A stretch of 64,000 bases of DNA from Coriobacteriaceae bacterium (GTDB lineage: Bacteria > Actinomycetota > Coriobacteriia > Coriobacteriales > Coriobacteriaceae): the NCBI GenBank assembly GCA_025992855.1, contig DAJPGB010000001.1:1302001-1366000 (forward strand), given 5' to 3'. The notes beneath the pieces were generated by a model. The model searched no databases. It saw only the letters and a list, made by a program, of their open reading frames with translations, and was not told the origin of the DNA. How positions within the stretch are numbered: the first letter of the stretch is position 1; each line of letters starts with the position of its first letter. Positions 25,330 through 33,505 of this stretch are shown one piece after another. Made by a program: the position numbers and the translations under genes.

Positions 25330-26634
25330 ATGGAGAAAACTGCCGAGCAGCTGCGCCGCGAACACATTGCCCTGGAGGGCGACACCCACGGTAAGAATAA
25401 ATGGGCGATTCTGTTCACCGTGCTCGTCATGACCTTTATGGCGTGTCTGGATGCGAGCATCGTGACGGTGGCGCTCCCAGTGATGCAAAAGGAGCTGGGG
25501 GTGGGTCTCGACCGCATTCAGCTCGTGAGCTCGGTGTATCTGCTCGCGACGTGCGTCGCCATGCTGCCGTTTGGCCGCTTGGGCGATGTGCGCGGCAAGG
25601 TCGGCGTGTTCCAGCTGGGCGTCATCGTCTTTTCGGTTGGTTCGCTGCTGTGCGGCCTTTCGGCTTCGCTCGAGGTGCTTATCTTGGCGCGTTTCGTGCA
25701 GGGCATTGGCTGTGCCGCCGCGATGGCCAACAATATGGGCATCATCACCGAGTCGTTTCCGGCGCGTGAGCGCGGCCGTGCCATGGGTATTCTGGCGACC
25801 TTTGTGGCTCTTGGCATGATGTGCGGCCCCGTGCTCGGCGGCGTGCTGGTGGCGAGCTTTCCCTGGGAGAGCATCTTCCTTATCAATCTGCCCATTGGCG
25901 TAATCTCGTTTATCGTGGGACTCTATACGCTGCCGCATGTGAAGCCGGAGGCTGGCGAACGCCCTATGCCGTTGACAGAGGCGGCGCGTCGCTGCTTTGC
26001 GAGCTCGGCTTTCACGATTAACCTGGCTTGCATGCTTATCGTGTTCGTGGGTATCGGTGCCTCCGAGTTTGTGCTGCCGTTCTACTTTCAGGATGCCCAC
26101 GGCTTTAGCTCCGATATCTCCGGCCTGTTGTTTTTGGCGATGCCGGTCATGAATGCCTTTGTGGGCCCGCTTTCGGGCTCGGTGTCCGACCGTGTTGGTT
26201 GTGAAGCGCCCACGGCCGTTGGCCTGGGCGTGTACGTGTGCGGTCTCTTTGCGGTGAGCACGCTTGACGAGCACTCTTCCATCTTGATGATCGTGTGCTG
26301 CGTTGCGTTTATGTCGTGCGGCACGTCGATCTTCCAGAGTCCCAATAATTCGCTGTATATGGGTTCGGCTCCGCGTGAGGCGCTTGGCTTTGCGGGCAGC
26401 TTGAGCAGCTTGGCGCGCTATGCGGGCATAGCGCTGGGTATTACGGCGGCGTCGCGCATCCTGTATGGACAGACGAGCGCGGCGATGGGCAAGACGGTCA
26501 CGAGCTATGTGGCGGGTCGTCCGGACGTGTTCCTCTTTGGCTTCCGTTTGGTATTCTACGTGCTGATGGCCGTTGCTACCGTGGGCTTTGCGCTCACATT
26601 GGTACGTTTGGTGAGGACGCGCGCCCGGCATTAG
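25330..26634 (+). CDS. MFS transporter of the EmrB/QacA (DHA2) type
   Basis: The 434-residue protein has repeated hydrophobic segments. Its first helix carries motif D1-like LDASIVTVALPVM, typical of 14-TM drug exporters. The loop motif A FGRLGDVRGKVG and motif C-like MMCGPVLGGVLV mark an antiporter. It is shorter than usual DHA2 members and probably has 12-13 helices. The substrate is unknown. GAAAGGA lies before ATG 25330. Confidence 0.85.
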   Translation: MEKTAEQLRREHIALEGDTHGKNKWAILFTVLVMTFMACLDASIVTVALPVMQKELGVGLDRIQLVSSVYLLATCVAMLPFGRLGDVRGKVGVFQLGVIVFSVGSLLCGLSASLEVLILARFVQGIGCAAAMANNMGIITESFPARERGRAMGILATFVALGMMCGPVLGGVLVASFPWESIFLINLPIGVISFIVGLYTLPHVKPEAGERPMPLTEAARRCFASSAFTINLACMLIVFVGIGASEFVLPFYFQDAHGFSSDISGLLFLAMPVMNAFVGPLSGSVSDRVGCEAPTAVGLGVYVCGLFAVSTLDEHSSILMIVCCVAFMSCGTSIFQSPNNSLYMGSAPREALGFAGSLSSLARYAGIALGITAASRILYGQTSAAMGKTVTSYVAGRPDVFLFGFRLVFYVLMAVATVGFALTLVRLVRTRARH

Positions 26635-26794
26635 CGTGTTGGGAGGCTGTCTGCCACGAATCGGGCCTGTCTACTGGTCTTGCAGCTTTATGGTGCGATA
26701 CGGCTTGTGGGGCGGTCGGGGGTCGGTCCGTGGTAGACTATCGAACAACGTTTATTAATCGCGCGGTATCGTTGCCGCGAGAAGGGGTTGCGCC

Positions 26795-27373
26795 ATGCAG
26801 GAGCTTGAGGATCGTATTCGCCATGACGGCATCGTAAAGGCCGGTAACGTCCTTAAGGTTGATGCTTTCCTCAACCACCAGTGCGACGTTGAGCTGTTCG
26901 ACCACATGGGCGCCGAATGGGCCCGTCTGTTCGAGGGCGTCGAGATCAACAAGATCCTGACGATCGAGGCTTCGGGCATTGGCATGGCTTGCATCGCGGC
27001 CCAGCATTTTGGCGGCGTGCCGGTTGTCTTTGCCAAGAAGGCGCAGTCCATCAACCTCGACGGCGAGCAGTATGCCACGACCATCTACTCCTTTACCAAG
27101 CAGAAGGAGTACCCGGTCATCGTTGGCAAGCGCTTCCTGTCCGAGGGCGACAAGGTCCTGATTATCGACGACTTTTTGGCCAACGGCTGCGCGCTCGAGG
27201 GTCTTATCAAGATCTGCGAGGCTGCGGGTGCCGAGGTATCCGGTATTGGCATTGCGGTGGAGAAGGGCTTCCAGGGCGGTGGCGATAAGCTCCGCGAGCG
27301 CGGCTTCCGCGTCGAGAGCCTGGCCCGTATCGCCGATATGGACTGCGAGACCGGCGAGATCACCTTCGCCTAA
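26795..27373 (+). CDS. xpt: Xanthine phosphoribosyltransferase
   Basis: Xpt salvages xanthine to XMP with PRPP. The 192-residue length fits. The protein has NHQCDVEL, ILTIEASGIGMACIAA and the PRPP motif VLIIDDFLANGCAL. GAGAAGGGG lies upstream of the ATG. I see no purine riboswitch in the 160-nt upstream interval. A TAGACT at about 26734 may be its -10 box. A perfect hairpin terminator follows. Confidence 0.93.
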   Translation: MQELEDRIRHDGIVKAGNVLKVDAFLNHQCDVELFDHMGAEWARLFEGVEINKILTIEASGIGMACIAAQHFGGVPVVFAKKAQSINLDGEQYATTIYSFTKQKEYPVIVGKRFLSEGDKVLIIDDFLANGCALEGLIKICEAAGAEVSGIGIAVEKGFQGGGDKLRERGFRVESLARIADMDCETGEITFA

Positions 27374-27401
27374 GTGCGCAACACAAGCGATTGGTATGCG
27401 A

Positions 27402-27436
27402 TGTGACAAAGGGACTGTCCCTTTGTCACATTTTTT
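27402..27436 (+). terminator. Intrinsic terminator after xpt
   Basis: TGTGACAAAGGGA/TCCCTTTGTCACA form a perfect 13-bp stem with a 3-nt loop, followed by six T. Confidence 0.95.
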
Positions 27437-27456
27437 GTATGAGGGGAGGTGTTGAT

Positions 27457-27837
27457 ATGGATGAGAACAAGATGGGATGGCGTGAGTATGCGCACTATGC
27501 CGAGATGTCGGTCGAGGAGTTGGCACGCGATTGCGAGGTTCAGGTGTTTCGCGCGTCGGGTCCGGGCGGACAGGGCGTGAACACGACAGACTCTGCTGTG
27601 CGCATGAAGCATGGGCCCACGGGGATTACCGTGACGGCGCGCGAGAGCCGCAGCCAGTTCCAAAACCGCAGCAGCTGCCTGCGTAAGCTGCGCGCTGAGC
27701 TTGAGCGTCGCGGGCGTCCACCGCGCCGACGCGTAAAGACCAAGGTGCCTCAGCGCTCTCGCCAGCGCAGGCTCAATGATAAGCACTTTAACGCGATTAA
27801 AAAGGCCAACCGTCGCAAGCCGGGCGGGGAGGAATGA
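27457..27837 (+). CDS. Small release-factor-like protein with GGQ motif
   Basis: The 126-residue protein consists of the peptidyl-tRNA hydrolysis domain of class I release factors: FRASGPGGQGVNTTDSAVRM with the GGQ tripeptide, then TARESRSQFQNR, and a long basic tail. It lacks the stop-codon recognition domains, so it resembles rescue factors of the ArfB type, which free stalled ribosomes. GGGGAGG before ATG 27457 is a strong site. An inverted repeat separates it from the convergent lipid kinase gene. Confidence 0.82.
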   Translation: MDENKMGWREYAHYAEMSVEELARDCEVQVFRASGPGGQGVNTTDSAVRMKHGPTGITVTARESRSQFQNRSSCLRKLRAELERRGRPPRRRVKTKVPQRSRQRRLNDKHFNAIKKANRRKPGGEE

Positions 27838-27846
27838 TCTTCTCAA

Positions 27847-27917
27847 TAAGTTGCGGTGAAATAGGGACTGTTTTGCGGCTTTATCTGCATAAACAGTCCC
27901 TATTTCACCGCAACTTA
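27847..27917. repeat. Perfect 27-bp inverted repeat (TAAGTTGCGGTGAAATA type)
   Basis: Arms 27847-27873 and 27891-27917 are exactly complementary over 27 bp with a 17-nt loop. The arm begins TAAGTTGCGGTGAAATAGGG and ends in ACTGTTT. Related copies or halves occur near 6801, 46124 and 46488. It lies between two convergent genes and may act as a bidirectional terminator or be a small mobile repeat. Confidence 0.85.
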
Positions 27918-27924
27918 GGGATGG

Positions 27925-28887
27925 CTAGTGGGTGGGGTGCCAGACGTGGAGGGCGCCGGCGAGGATGTCGACCTCGATGCGCGAGGCGACAACGGGCTCG
28001 CCGTCGGCCTGGATGGGGTAGTCGGGCTCCTCAAAGGTAAGCTCGGCATGGCGACAGCGGCGCATGCGAACCGGTGGCAGCTTGGTATGGTGGCCATCTT
28101 TGGCCGAAAGGAACATGGGAAGCGCGACCGCGCGCGGAACGGGGCCGCAGGCGTAGCAGACGTCGAGTATGCCGTCACAGGGGTCGGCTTCGGGACAGAT
28201 ACGATAGCCCGAGCCATAGGTAGGACCCAGCTGAATCGCCATGACGATCGCCCTTACGCGCTCGGCGGGCGCGCCGTCAAAGCTGACTGTCATGGGGTAG
28301 TTGCGATAGCGTAGGCCAAACTGTTCTAGTCCCGAAAGAGTGTAGAGCGGCGCGCCGGTGAGACCCGTCTTTTTGCGCAGCTCGGTGGTGCCCAGGCCGA
28401 TGGCGGCATCAATACCGACGGAGACCGTCTGGTCGTAATACTCGACGATTGCCTCGCCACTGCCGCTTGCGGGGTTCCATGAGCGAATCCGCCCGATGTC
28501 CTGACGCTGCAGCTCGCAGGTAAGCAGCGCACCAAAATCCTTGCCGTAGAAATCTTCGATGCCGAGCGTCTGGGCAAAATCGTTGCCGGAGCCCACGGGC
28601 AGGACGGCAAGAGCGGGGCGGGCGTCCGCCTTTTGCGTCATAAGCCCGTTGACGACTTCGTGGATCACGCCGTCGCCGCCGAGTGCGATAACAGTGCGAT
28701 AGTCCGTTGCCTGGGCGGCAAGCTCCTTGGCGTGTCCCATGCGCTCGGTTAGCACCAAGTCAAACTGGGATGCGCGCGCGGTCATATCCAAAAAGCGCTG
28801 CAGGCGCTCGGCAACTTCGCGCGCCGCGCCCGACTGGGCGGCTGGGTTGGCGATGATGAGCGTGCGACCAAAATCAGTTGCGTGCAT
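27925..28887 (-). CDS. YegS/DagK-type lipid (diacylglycerol) kinase
   Basis: The 320-residue protein has the kinase motif ALGGDGVIHEVVNGLM and LPVGSGNDFAQTLG, plus IANPAAQSG at the N-terminus that binds nucleotide. Such kinases phosphorylate diacylglycerol or related lipids at the inner membrane face. I place the start at 28887, where CGGGAG precedes the ATG; longer in-frame starts lack a site. Confidence 0.87.
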   Translation of the reverse strand: MHATDFGRTLIIANPAAQSGAAREVAERLQRFLDMTARASQFDLVLTERMGHAKELAAQATDYRTVIALGGDGVIHEVVNGLMTQKADARPALAVLPVGSGNDFAQTLGIEDFYGKDFGALLTCELQRQDIGRIRSWNPASGSGEAIVEYYDQTVSVGIDAAIGLGTTELRKKTGLTGAPLYTLSGLEQFGLRYRNYPMTVSFDGAPAERVRAIVMAIQLGPTYGSGYRICPEADPCDGILDVCYACGPVPRAVALPMFLSAKDGHHTKLPPVRMRRCRHAELTFEEPDYPIQADGEPVVASRIEVDILAGALHVWHPTH

Positions 28888-28973
28888 GGGGCGACTCCCG
28901 GCGTGTGACATGGCAGTGCGGTCGCGCTCAGGTCGAATTGCCCCCGATTGTGGCTGCACGGCGATTATTACAT

Positions 28974-30395
28974 CTACTCTATCAGGTCGTTGTGGCGCTC
29001 GATAGCATCCGCTACCGTACCGCCCTCATCCACAATAAGCGAACGGCGCTTGGGTGAGATGATGCGCTGGGCGGGGTACACGCCGCGGTGTCCGCCGGTT
29101 AGGTAGCTGATAAAGGCCACGATGACAAAGAACCCGGCGGCTGTGCCGTGGAACAGGTCGATGGCCATCATGCAGGTGGTGATGGGTACGTTGAGGCCGG
29201 CGCAGAACACGCCGAGCATGCCGAGAGCCGCCAGAAAACTGGGGTCGAGCCCGGTAAGGCAACCGATCCAGCCGCCGAGCGCCGCACCGATGCCAAACAG
29301 GGGCGTGACCTCGCCGCCTTGGAAGCCCGCACCCAGGGTAAGCGCTGTGACGACCAACTTGATGACTGCGTCCGCCAGGGTGGTGTTGCCGGCAAATCCG
29401 GCGCCGGAAAGCCACGTGGAAAGGCCGGCGTAGTCCCAGGCGTCGAGGAGGGCATAGGCGGCCAAAACCACGAGTGCGCCTATGAGTGCGCGAACGAGGT
29501 AATTGGTGATAAAGCGACCGTACAGGCTCTTGACGGTTCGAACTGACCAGGCAAAGAGGCGTGCCGTCAGACCGAAGATAATGGCACTGATAACAACGAT
29601 GACAACCGTCCGTGGTGTCATGTTGGGAACGCTGGCGATAACATTCGCCTCGTACTCGGTACCTAGGGCGAGTGATGTAAAGTAGCCGGTAAACGAGGCG
29701 ACCAGGCAGTAGATGCCCGCGGTGTAGTCGATCTTGCCGATAAAGCACATCTCCATGCCAAAGAAAGCTCCGGCAAGGGGCGAACCGAATACGGCGCCAA
29801 AGGCCGACGAGATGCCGGCGAGCATGAGGTCGTGGTGGTCATGCTTTTTAAGGTGGGCGAGGCTCGAGATGTTGCTGGCGATGGTGCCGCCAATCTGAAC
29901 CGCGGCTCCCTCGCGACCGGCCGATCCACCCGTTAGGTGCGTGAGCGTGGAGCAGACGAAGGTGAGGACGGCCATGCGCATATGGATGAGGCGTGTGCCC
30001 AGAGCGGAGTCGATGACCAGGTTGTTACCGCGTTTGGCGGCAAGACCGTGGTTTTTGTACACCCATGCGGTGGCAACGCCCACAACGGGAAGCAAGGCGT
30101 AGACCCACACATGGTGCTCGCGATAGTCGGTGGCGATATTCAGCGAGGCCAAAAACGCCCAAGCGGCGACGCCCATGGCGAGCGAGACAATGACGACGAG
30201 CGCGAGCAACTTGGCGCTCGCGAGTAGGTTGCGGGCGTTGCGGCGCGTGTCGGCAGCCAAGAGATGCTCGGAGCGGGTAAGTTGATGCCTGCCTGCCGTG
30301 ATGACGTCGTTCAGGGAGAAAAAGCCGCCATCGTCGAGCGGCTGGGAATGATCCTGCGTTTCGTTTGCGCTTTCGGGTTTGTCGTTATGAGCCAT
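28974..30395 (-). CDS. CLC-family chloride/fluoride channel or antiporter
   Basis: The 473-residue membrane protein has the CLC signatures GGSAGREGAAVQIGG (gating Glu in REG) and GFQGGEVTPLFGIGAALG. RGNNLVIDSALG just before the first motif resembles my recollection of fluoride-type CLC proteins, so fluoride export is possible; this is an inference. No fluoride riboswitch is visible upstream. AGAGGAACGT precedes the ATG at 30395, and TATAAT lies just upstream on the minus strand. Confidence 0.82.
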   Translation of the reverse strand: MAHNDKPESANETQDHSQPLDDGGFFSLNDVITAGRHQLTRSEHLLAADTRRNARNLLASAKLLALVVIVSLAMGVAAWAFLASLNIATDYREHHVWVYALLPVVGVATAWVYKNHGLAAKRGNNLVIDSALGTRLIHMRMAVLTFVCSTLTHLTGGSAGREGAAVQIGGTIASNISSLAHLKKHDHHDLMLAGISSAFGAVFGSPLAGAFFGMEMCFIGKIDYTAGIYCLVASFTGYFTSLALGTEYEANVIASVPNMTPRTVVIVVISAIIFGLTARLFAWSVRTVKSLYGRFITNYLVRALIGALVVLAAYALLDAWDYAGLSTWLSGAGFAGNTTLADAVIKLVVTALTLGAGFQGGEVTPLFGIGAALGGWIGCLTGLDPSFLAALGMLGVFCAGLNVPITTCMMAIDLFHGTAAGFFVIVAFISYLTGGHRGVYPAQRIISPKRRSLIVDEGGTVADAIERHNDLIE

Positions 30396-30605
30396 ACGTT
30401 CCTCTTTTAGGTTGCAACGCAAGCATTATAAAACGCGGCAAACGCGACGAGCCGGTGGGTTGGTTTCCATTCTGTTTCGCGGCTTGCGGCCGACAGGTGT
30501 ATTTACTGGTACAGGCAAAGTCGCGGTCGCGCGTCGGGGGATTATACTGAGACAAGCATAAAGAATCGGCGCCCCTGTTGTGCGCCGTGGCATTAAGAGG
30601 TGCAT

Positions 30606-31868
30606 ATGGCAGAGAAACTCATTCCGCTGGAGGACGCGCAGTCGATTGTTCTGTCGCATGTTGCTCCGACCGATCTCGTCGAGATTCCCGTGTGGCAGGC
30701 CGCCGGCCTTCCCTTGGCCGAGGATGCGGTGGCCGATATCGACATCTCACCGTTTGCCAACAGCGCTATGGACGGATATGCCGTGCGCGCAGCCGATCTT
30801 GCTGCGGCCACCGGTGACACTCCGGTGACGCTCTCCGTCGTAGGGCACGAGGCCGCGGGCCATGTGTTTGAGGGCGCTCTTGGCCCGGGCGAGACGGTCC
30901 GCATCATGACGGGCGCGCCGGTACCCGAAGGTGCCGATGCCGTGGTGAAGTACGAGATCGTCGAGGTGCTTGACGGTGACGGCAACGAGGGTTCGCACGT
31001 GAGCTTCTCGATGCCCGCCAAGGTGGGGGAGAACGTTCGCTCTGCCGCCGAGGAGGCCCATGCCGGCGATGTCGTGATGCACGCCGGCGAGGTCGTGGCT
31101 CCGGCGGGCGCGGGTCTGCTGGCAAGTGCCGGATACGCGAGCGTGAAGGTCCATGCCGCTCCGCGCGTGGGCATTATCTCGCTGGGGACGGAACTGGTCG
31201 CGCCGAGTGAGCTGCCGGCGCGCGGGCAGATTCGCGACTCCAACTCGTCCGCGTTGATGGCCGAGGCACTCGATGCGGGAGCCGAGCCGGTGTTCTTTGG
31301 CATTGCGCCCGATGATGAGCAGACGATTGCCAAGCTGGTGCATCGTGCCGTGCAGGAGTGTGATTTTGTCATTACGAGCGGTGGTGCCTCGGCGGGCGAC
31401 TACGACTATGTGACGGCTCTGGTCCAGCGCGAGGGTGAGGTGCTCTTCGACCGCATCTCGATGCGTCCCGGCAAGGCCATCACGTTTGGCTTGCTCGGAG
31501 GTAAGCCCTACCTGGGGCTTTCAGGCAATCCGGCCGCGGCGTATGTGGGCTTTGAGATGCTCGCCCGTCCGGCGATCCGCAAGATGCGCGGCTTTGCCGA
31601 GGGGGCGCGTCCCGTGCAGCAGGCGACGCTCACGCACGGCGTGAAAAAGCGACAGGACCGACGCTTCTTCGATCGCGCGACGGTTTTGCGCGACCCCGAG
31701 ACCGGTGAGCTGTTGGTGACCGAGGCCAAGACGCAGAATTCGGCGCTGCTTGGAACCATGCAGCGTGCGAACTGCCTGTTGCGTATTCACGAAGGACCGT
31801 GCGACCTTGCGGCGGGCGACGTCGTGGATGTCGTGCGTGTCGACCTGCCTGAGGGAACGGTGCTATAG
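30606..31868 (+). CDS. moeA: Molybdopterin molybdenumtransferase
   Basis: MoeA inserts molybdate into adenylated molybdopterin to form Mo-cofactor. The 420-residue protein has NSAMDGYAVRA, MTGAPVPEGADAVVKYE, TSGGASAGDYDYV and LSGNPAAAYVGFEM, all typical. AGAGG lies 5-6 nt before ATG 30606. The mog/moaB gene follows 10 nt later and modABC soon after, which gives a Moco supply cluster for the formate dehydrogenase downstream. Confidence 0.94.
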   Translation: MAEKLIPLEDAQSIVLSHVAPTDLVEIPVWQAAGLPLAEDAVADIDISPFANSAMDGYAVRAADLAAATGDTPVTLSVVGHEAAGHVFEGALGPGETVRIMTGAPVPEGADAVVKYEIVEVLDGDGNEGSHVSFSMPAKVGENVRSAAEEAHAGDVVMHAGEVVAPAGAGLLASAGYASVKVHAAPRVGIISLGTELVAPSELPARGQIRDSNSSALMAEALDAGAEPVFFGIAPDDEQTIAKLVHRAVQECDFVITSGGASAGDYDYVTALVQREGEVLFDRISMRPGKAITFGLLGGKPYLGLSGNPAAAYVGFEMLARPAIRKMRGFAEGARPVQQATLTHGVKKRQDRRFFDRATVLRDPETGELLVTEAKTQNSALLGTMQRANCLLRIHEGPCDLAAGDVVDVVRVDLPEGTVL

Positions 31869-31878
31869 GAGGAACGCT

Positions 31879-32358
31879 ATGGAGTTGAAGATTTCGATCG
31901 TGACGTGCTCGGATACGCGCGGCCTTGCCCAGGACGAGGCGGGTGCCGCGCTCGAGGAGCTCATCGAGGCGCAGGGGTGGACGGTCGCCTCACATGTGGT
32001 CGTGCGCGACGACGTTAGCGAAATCGGTGATGCCATCGTGGAAGCTGCCGATGCGTGCCACGCCAATGTCGTGCTCACCTGCGGCGGCACGGGTCTTTCG
32101 ATGCGCGACGTGACACCCGAGGCGACGCGTGCCGTCTGTGACCGCGATGTGCCGGGTATTGCAGAGGCGATTCGCGCGTACTCGATGACCAAGACGCGCC
32201 GCGCCATGCTCTCGCGCGCTATTTGCATGCAACGAGGTCATACACTTGTCGTAAACTTTCCCGGTTCTACAAAGGCCGCTCGCGAAAGCTGGGAGGCCAT
32301 AGCGGACCAGCTGGAGCATGCGGCTCAGATGACAGCGGGCGGCGGACATACCAACTAA
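31879..32358 (+). CDS. Molybdopterin adenylyltransferase family (Mog/MoaB)
   Basis: The 159-residue protein has VTCSDTRG at the start and the substrate motif LTCGGTGLSMRDVTPEATRAV. Mog adenylates molybdopterin before MoeA acts. MoaB-type members do the same in some bacteria, so the name stays open between Mog and MoaB. TAGGAGG precedes the ATG. It forms an operon with moeA. Confidence 0.9.
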   Translation: MELKISIVTCSDTRGLAQDEAGAALEELIEAQGWTVASHVVVRDDVSEIGDAIVEAADACHANVVLTCGGTGLSMRDVTPEATRAVCDRDVPGIAEAIRAYSMTKTRRAMLSRAICMQRGHTLVVNFPGSTKAARESWEAIADQLEHAAQMTAGGGHTN

Positions 32359-32495
32359 GCGGTTTACCTGCGGCGGGGCGACCTGAACGGCTGCTCCGCT
32401 TTTGTTTTCCACCGAAGCGACGCCGAGGTGCACGGTAACTCGAAACTATATTCTCTGACGAGAATAATTTCTCACTATCATTATTCGCGCGAAAG

Positions 32496-32517
32496 TATAA
32501 TCTGATTGCAGATTATA
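32496..32517. promoter_or_regulatory. 22-bp palindrome over a TATAAT box upstream of modA
   Basis: TATAATCTG at 32496-32504 and CAGATTATA at 32509-32517 are perfect mirror complements with 4 nt between. The left half contains a consensus -10 hexamer 61-66 nt before modA. A repressor binding here would block RNA polymerase, as a molybdate sensor might. A second inverted repeat, ATTCTC/GAGAAT, lies at 32450-32465. Confidence 0.5.
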
Positions 32518-32561
32518 GCCCGCGGTGGGGTACCCGGGCACAAGGTCCGAAAGGGTTGAAT

Positions 32562-33437
32562 ATGTTCGATATGGTTTCTCGCCGCGGATTCGTCTCGCTT
32601 TCTGCTGTCGCCGCTGCCAGCCTTGGTCTTGCCGGCTGCTCGGGCAGCAAGACGTCTGAGCCCGCTGGTTCCGATGCCGGCTCCGCCAAGTCTTCCTCTA
32701 AGGAGAAAGCTGTCGAGCTGCAAGTCTTTGCTGCCAACTCGCTCGAGAAGGCTTTGCCCGAGGTCCAAGAGCTCTACACCGACCAGACCGGTACTACCTT
32801 TGCCGACACGCAGTTTAAGGCGTCTGGCGACCTTGTCGAGCAGATGCGCGCCGGTGCAGCCGTCGACGTGCTCATCACGGCCTCCAAGGGCACCATGGAC
32901 GACGCCGAGACCGCCGAGCTCGTCGACGCCGATACGCGTGAGGACATGTTCGTCAACGACCTTGTGATCATTGGCGCCGAGGGCTCCGACACCAAGGTCG
33001 AGGCCATCGCCGACGTCGCGAATCTGGACGGCAAGATCGCCATTGGCGACGCCAAGACCGTTCCCGCCGGCAAGTATGCCAACCAGGCCCTGGCCTCCGT
33101 GGGCCTCTACACCGGCACCGAGGGCGACGATGGCGAGTATGCTCCCGAGATCGCCGACAAGGTCGCTCTGGCCGATAAGGTCGGCACCGCCGCCGCCTAT
33201 GTCTCTACGGGCGACTGCGTAGCCGGTTTTGTCTACAGCTCCGATATCTTCCGCTACGATGGCATCGAGGAGGCCTTCGTGTGCCCCGAGGATTCGCACA
33301 AGCCCATCGTGTACCCGGGTGCCGTTGCCGAGAGCTCCGAGCACGCCGACGAGGCCAAGGCGTTCATCGATTTCTGTCTGACCAACAAGAAAGCTCAGAA
33401 GATTTGGGCTAAGTACGGCTTTGAACTTTCCGAGTAG
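32562..33437 (+). CDS. modA: Molybdate ABC transporter substrate-binding lipoprotein
   Basis: The 291-residue protein starts with SRRGFVSLSAV, a twin-arginine-like signal, followed by LAGC, a lipobox, so it is probably lipidated and outside the membrane. After an acidic Ser/Ala linker comes the ModA fold: LQVFAANSLEKALPEVQELY, SGDLVEQMRAGAAVDVLITA and a C-terminal VYPGAVAESSEHADEAKAF. ModA captures molybdate. The ATG with AAAGGG upstream was chosen over a TTG two codons earlier. Confidence 0.92.
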   Translation: MFDMVSRRGFVSLSAVAAASLGLAGCSGSKTSEPAGSDAGSAKSSSKEKAVELQVFAANSLEKALPEVQELYTDQTGTTFADTQFKASGDLVEQMRAGAAVDVLITASKGTMDDAETAELVDADTREDMFVNDLVIIGAEGSDTKVEAIADVANLDGKIAIGDAKTVPAGKYANQALASVGLYTGTEGDDGEYAPEIADKVALADKVGTAAAYVSTGDCVAGFVYSSDIFRYDGIEEAFVCPEDSHKPIVYPGAVAESSEHADEAKAFIDFCLTNKKAQKIWAKYGFELSE

Positions 33438-33505
33438 TGCGGCTTGGCGCGATAATTCCATCGTTTTGTGTTTCACTCCGTCCTTGTATTCGCTTGGAGC
33501 TTTTC

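Noticed and set aside
26635..26794. Purine riboswitch upstream of xpt
   Set aside because: The conserved loops of the purine aptamer are not present in the 160-nt interval.
30396..30560. Fluoride riboswitch upstream of the CLC gene
   Set aside because: The conserved pieces of the crcB motif could not be found on the minus strand in this segment.
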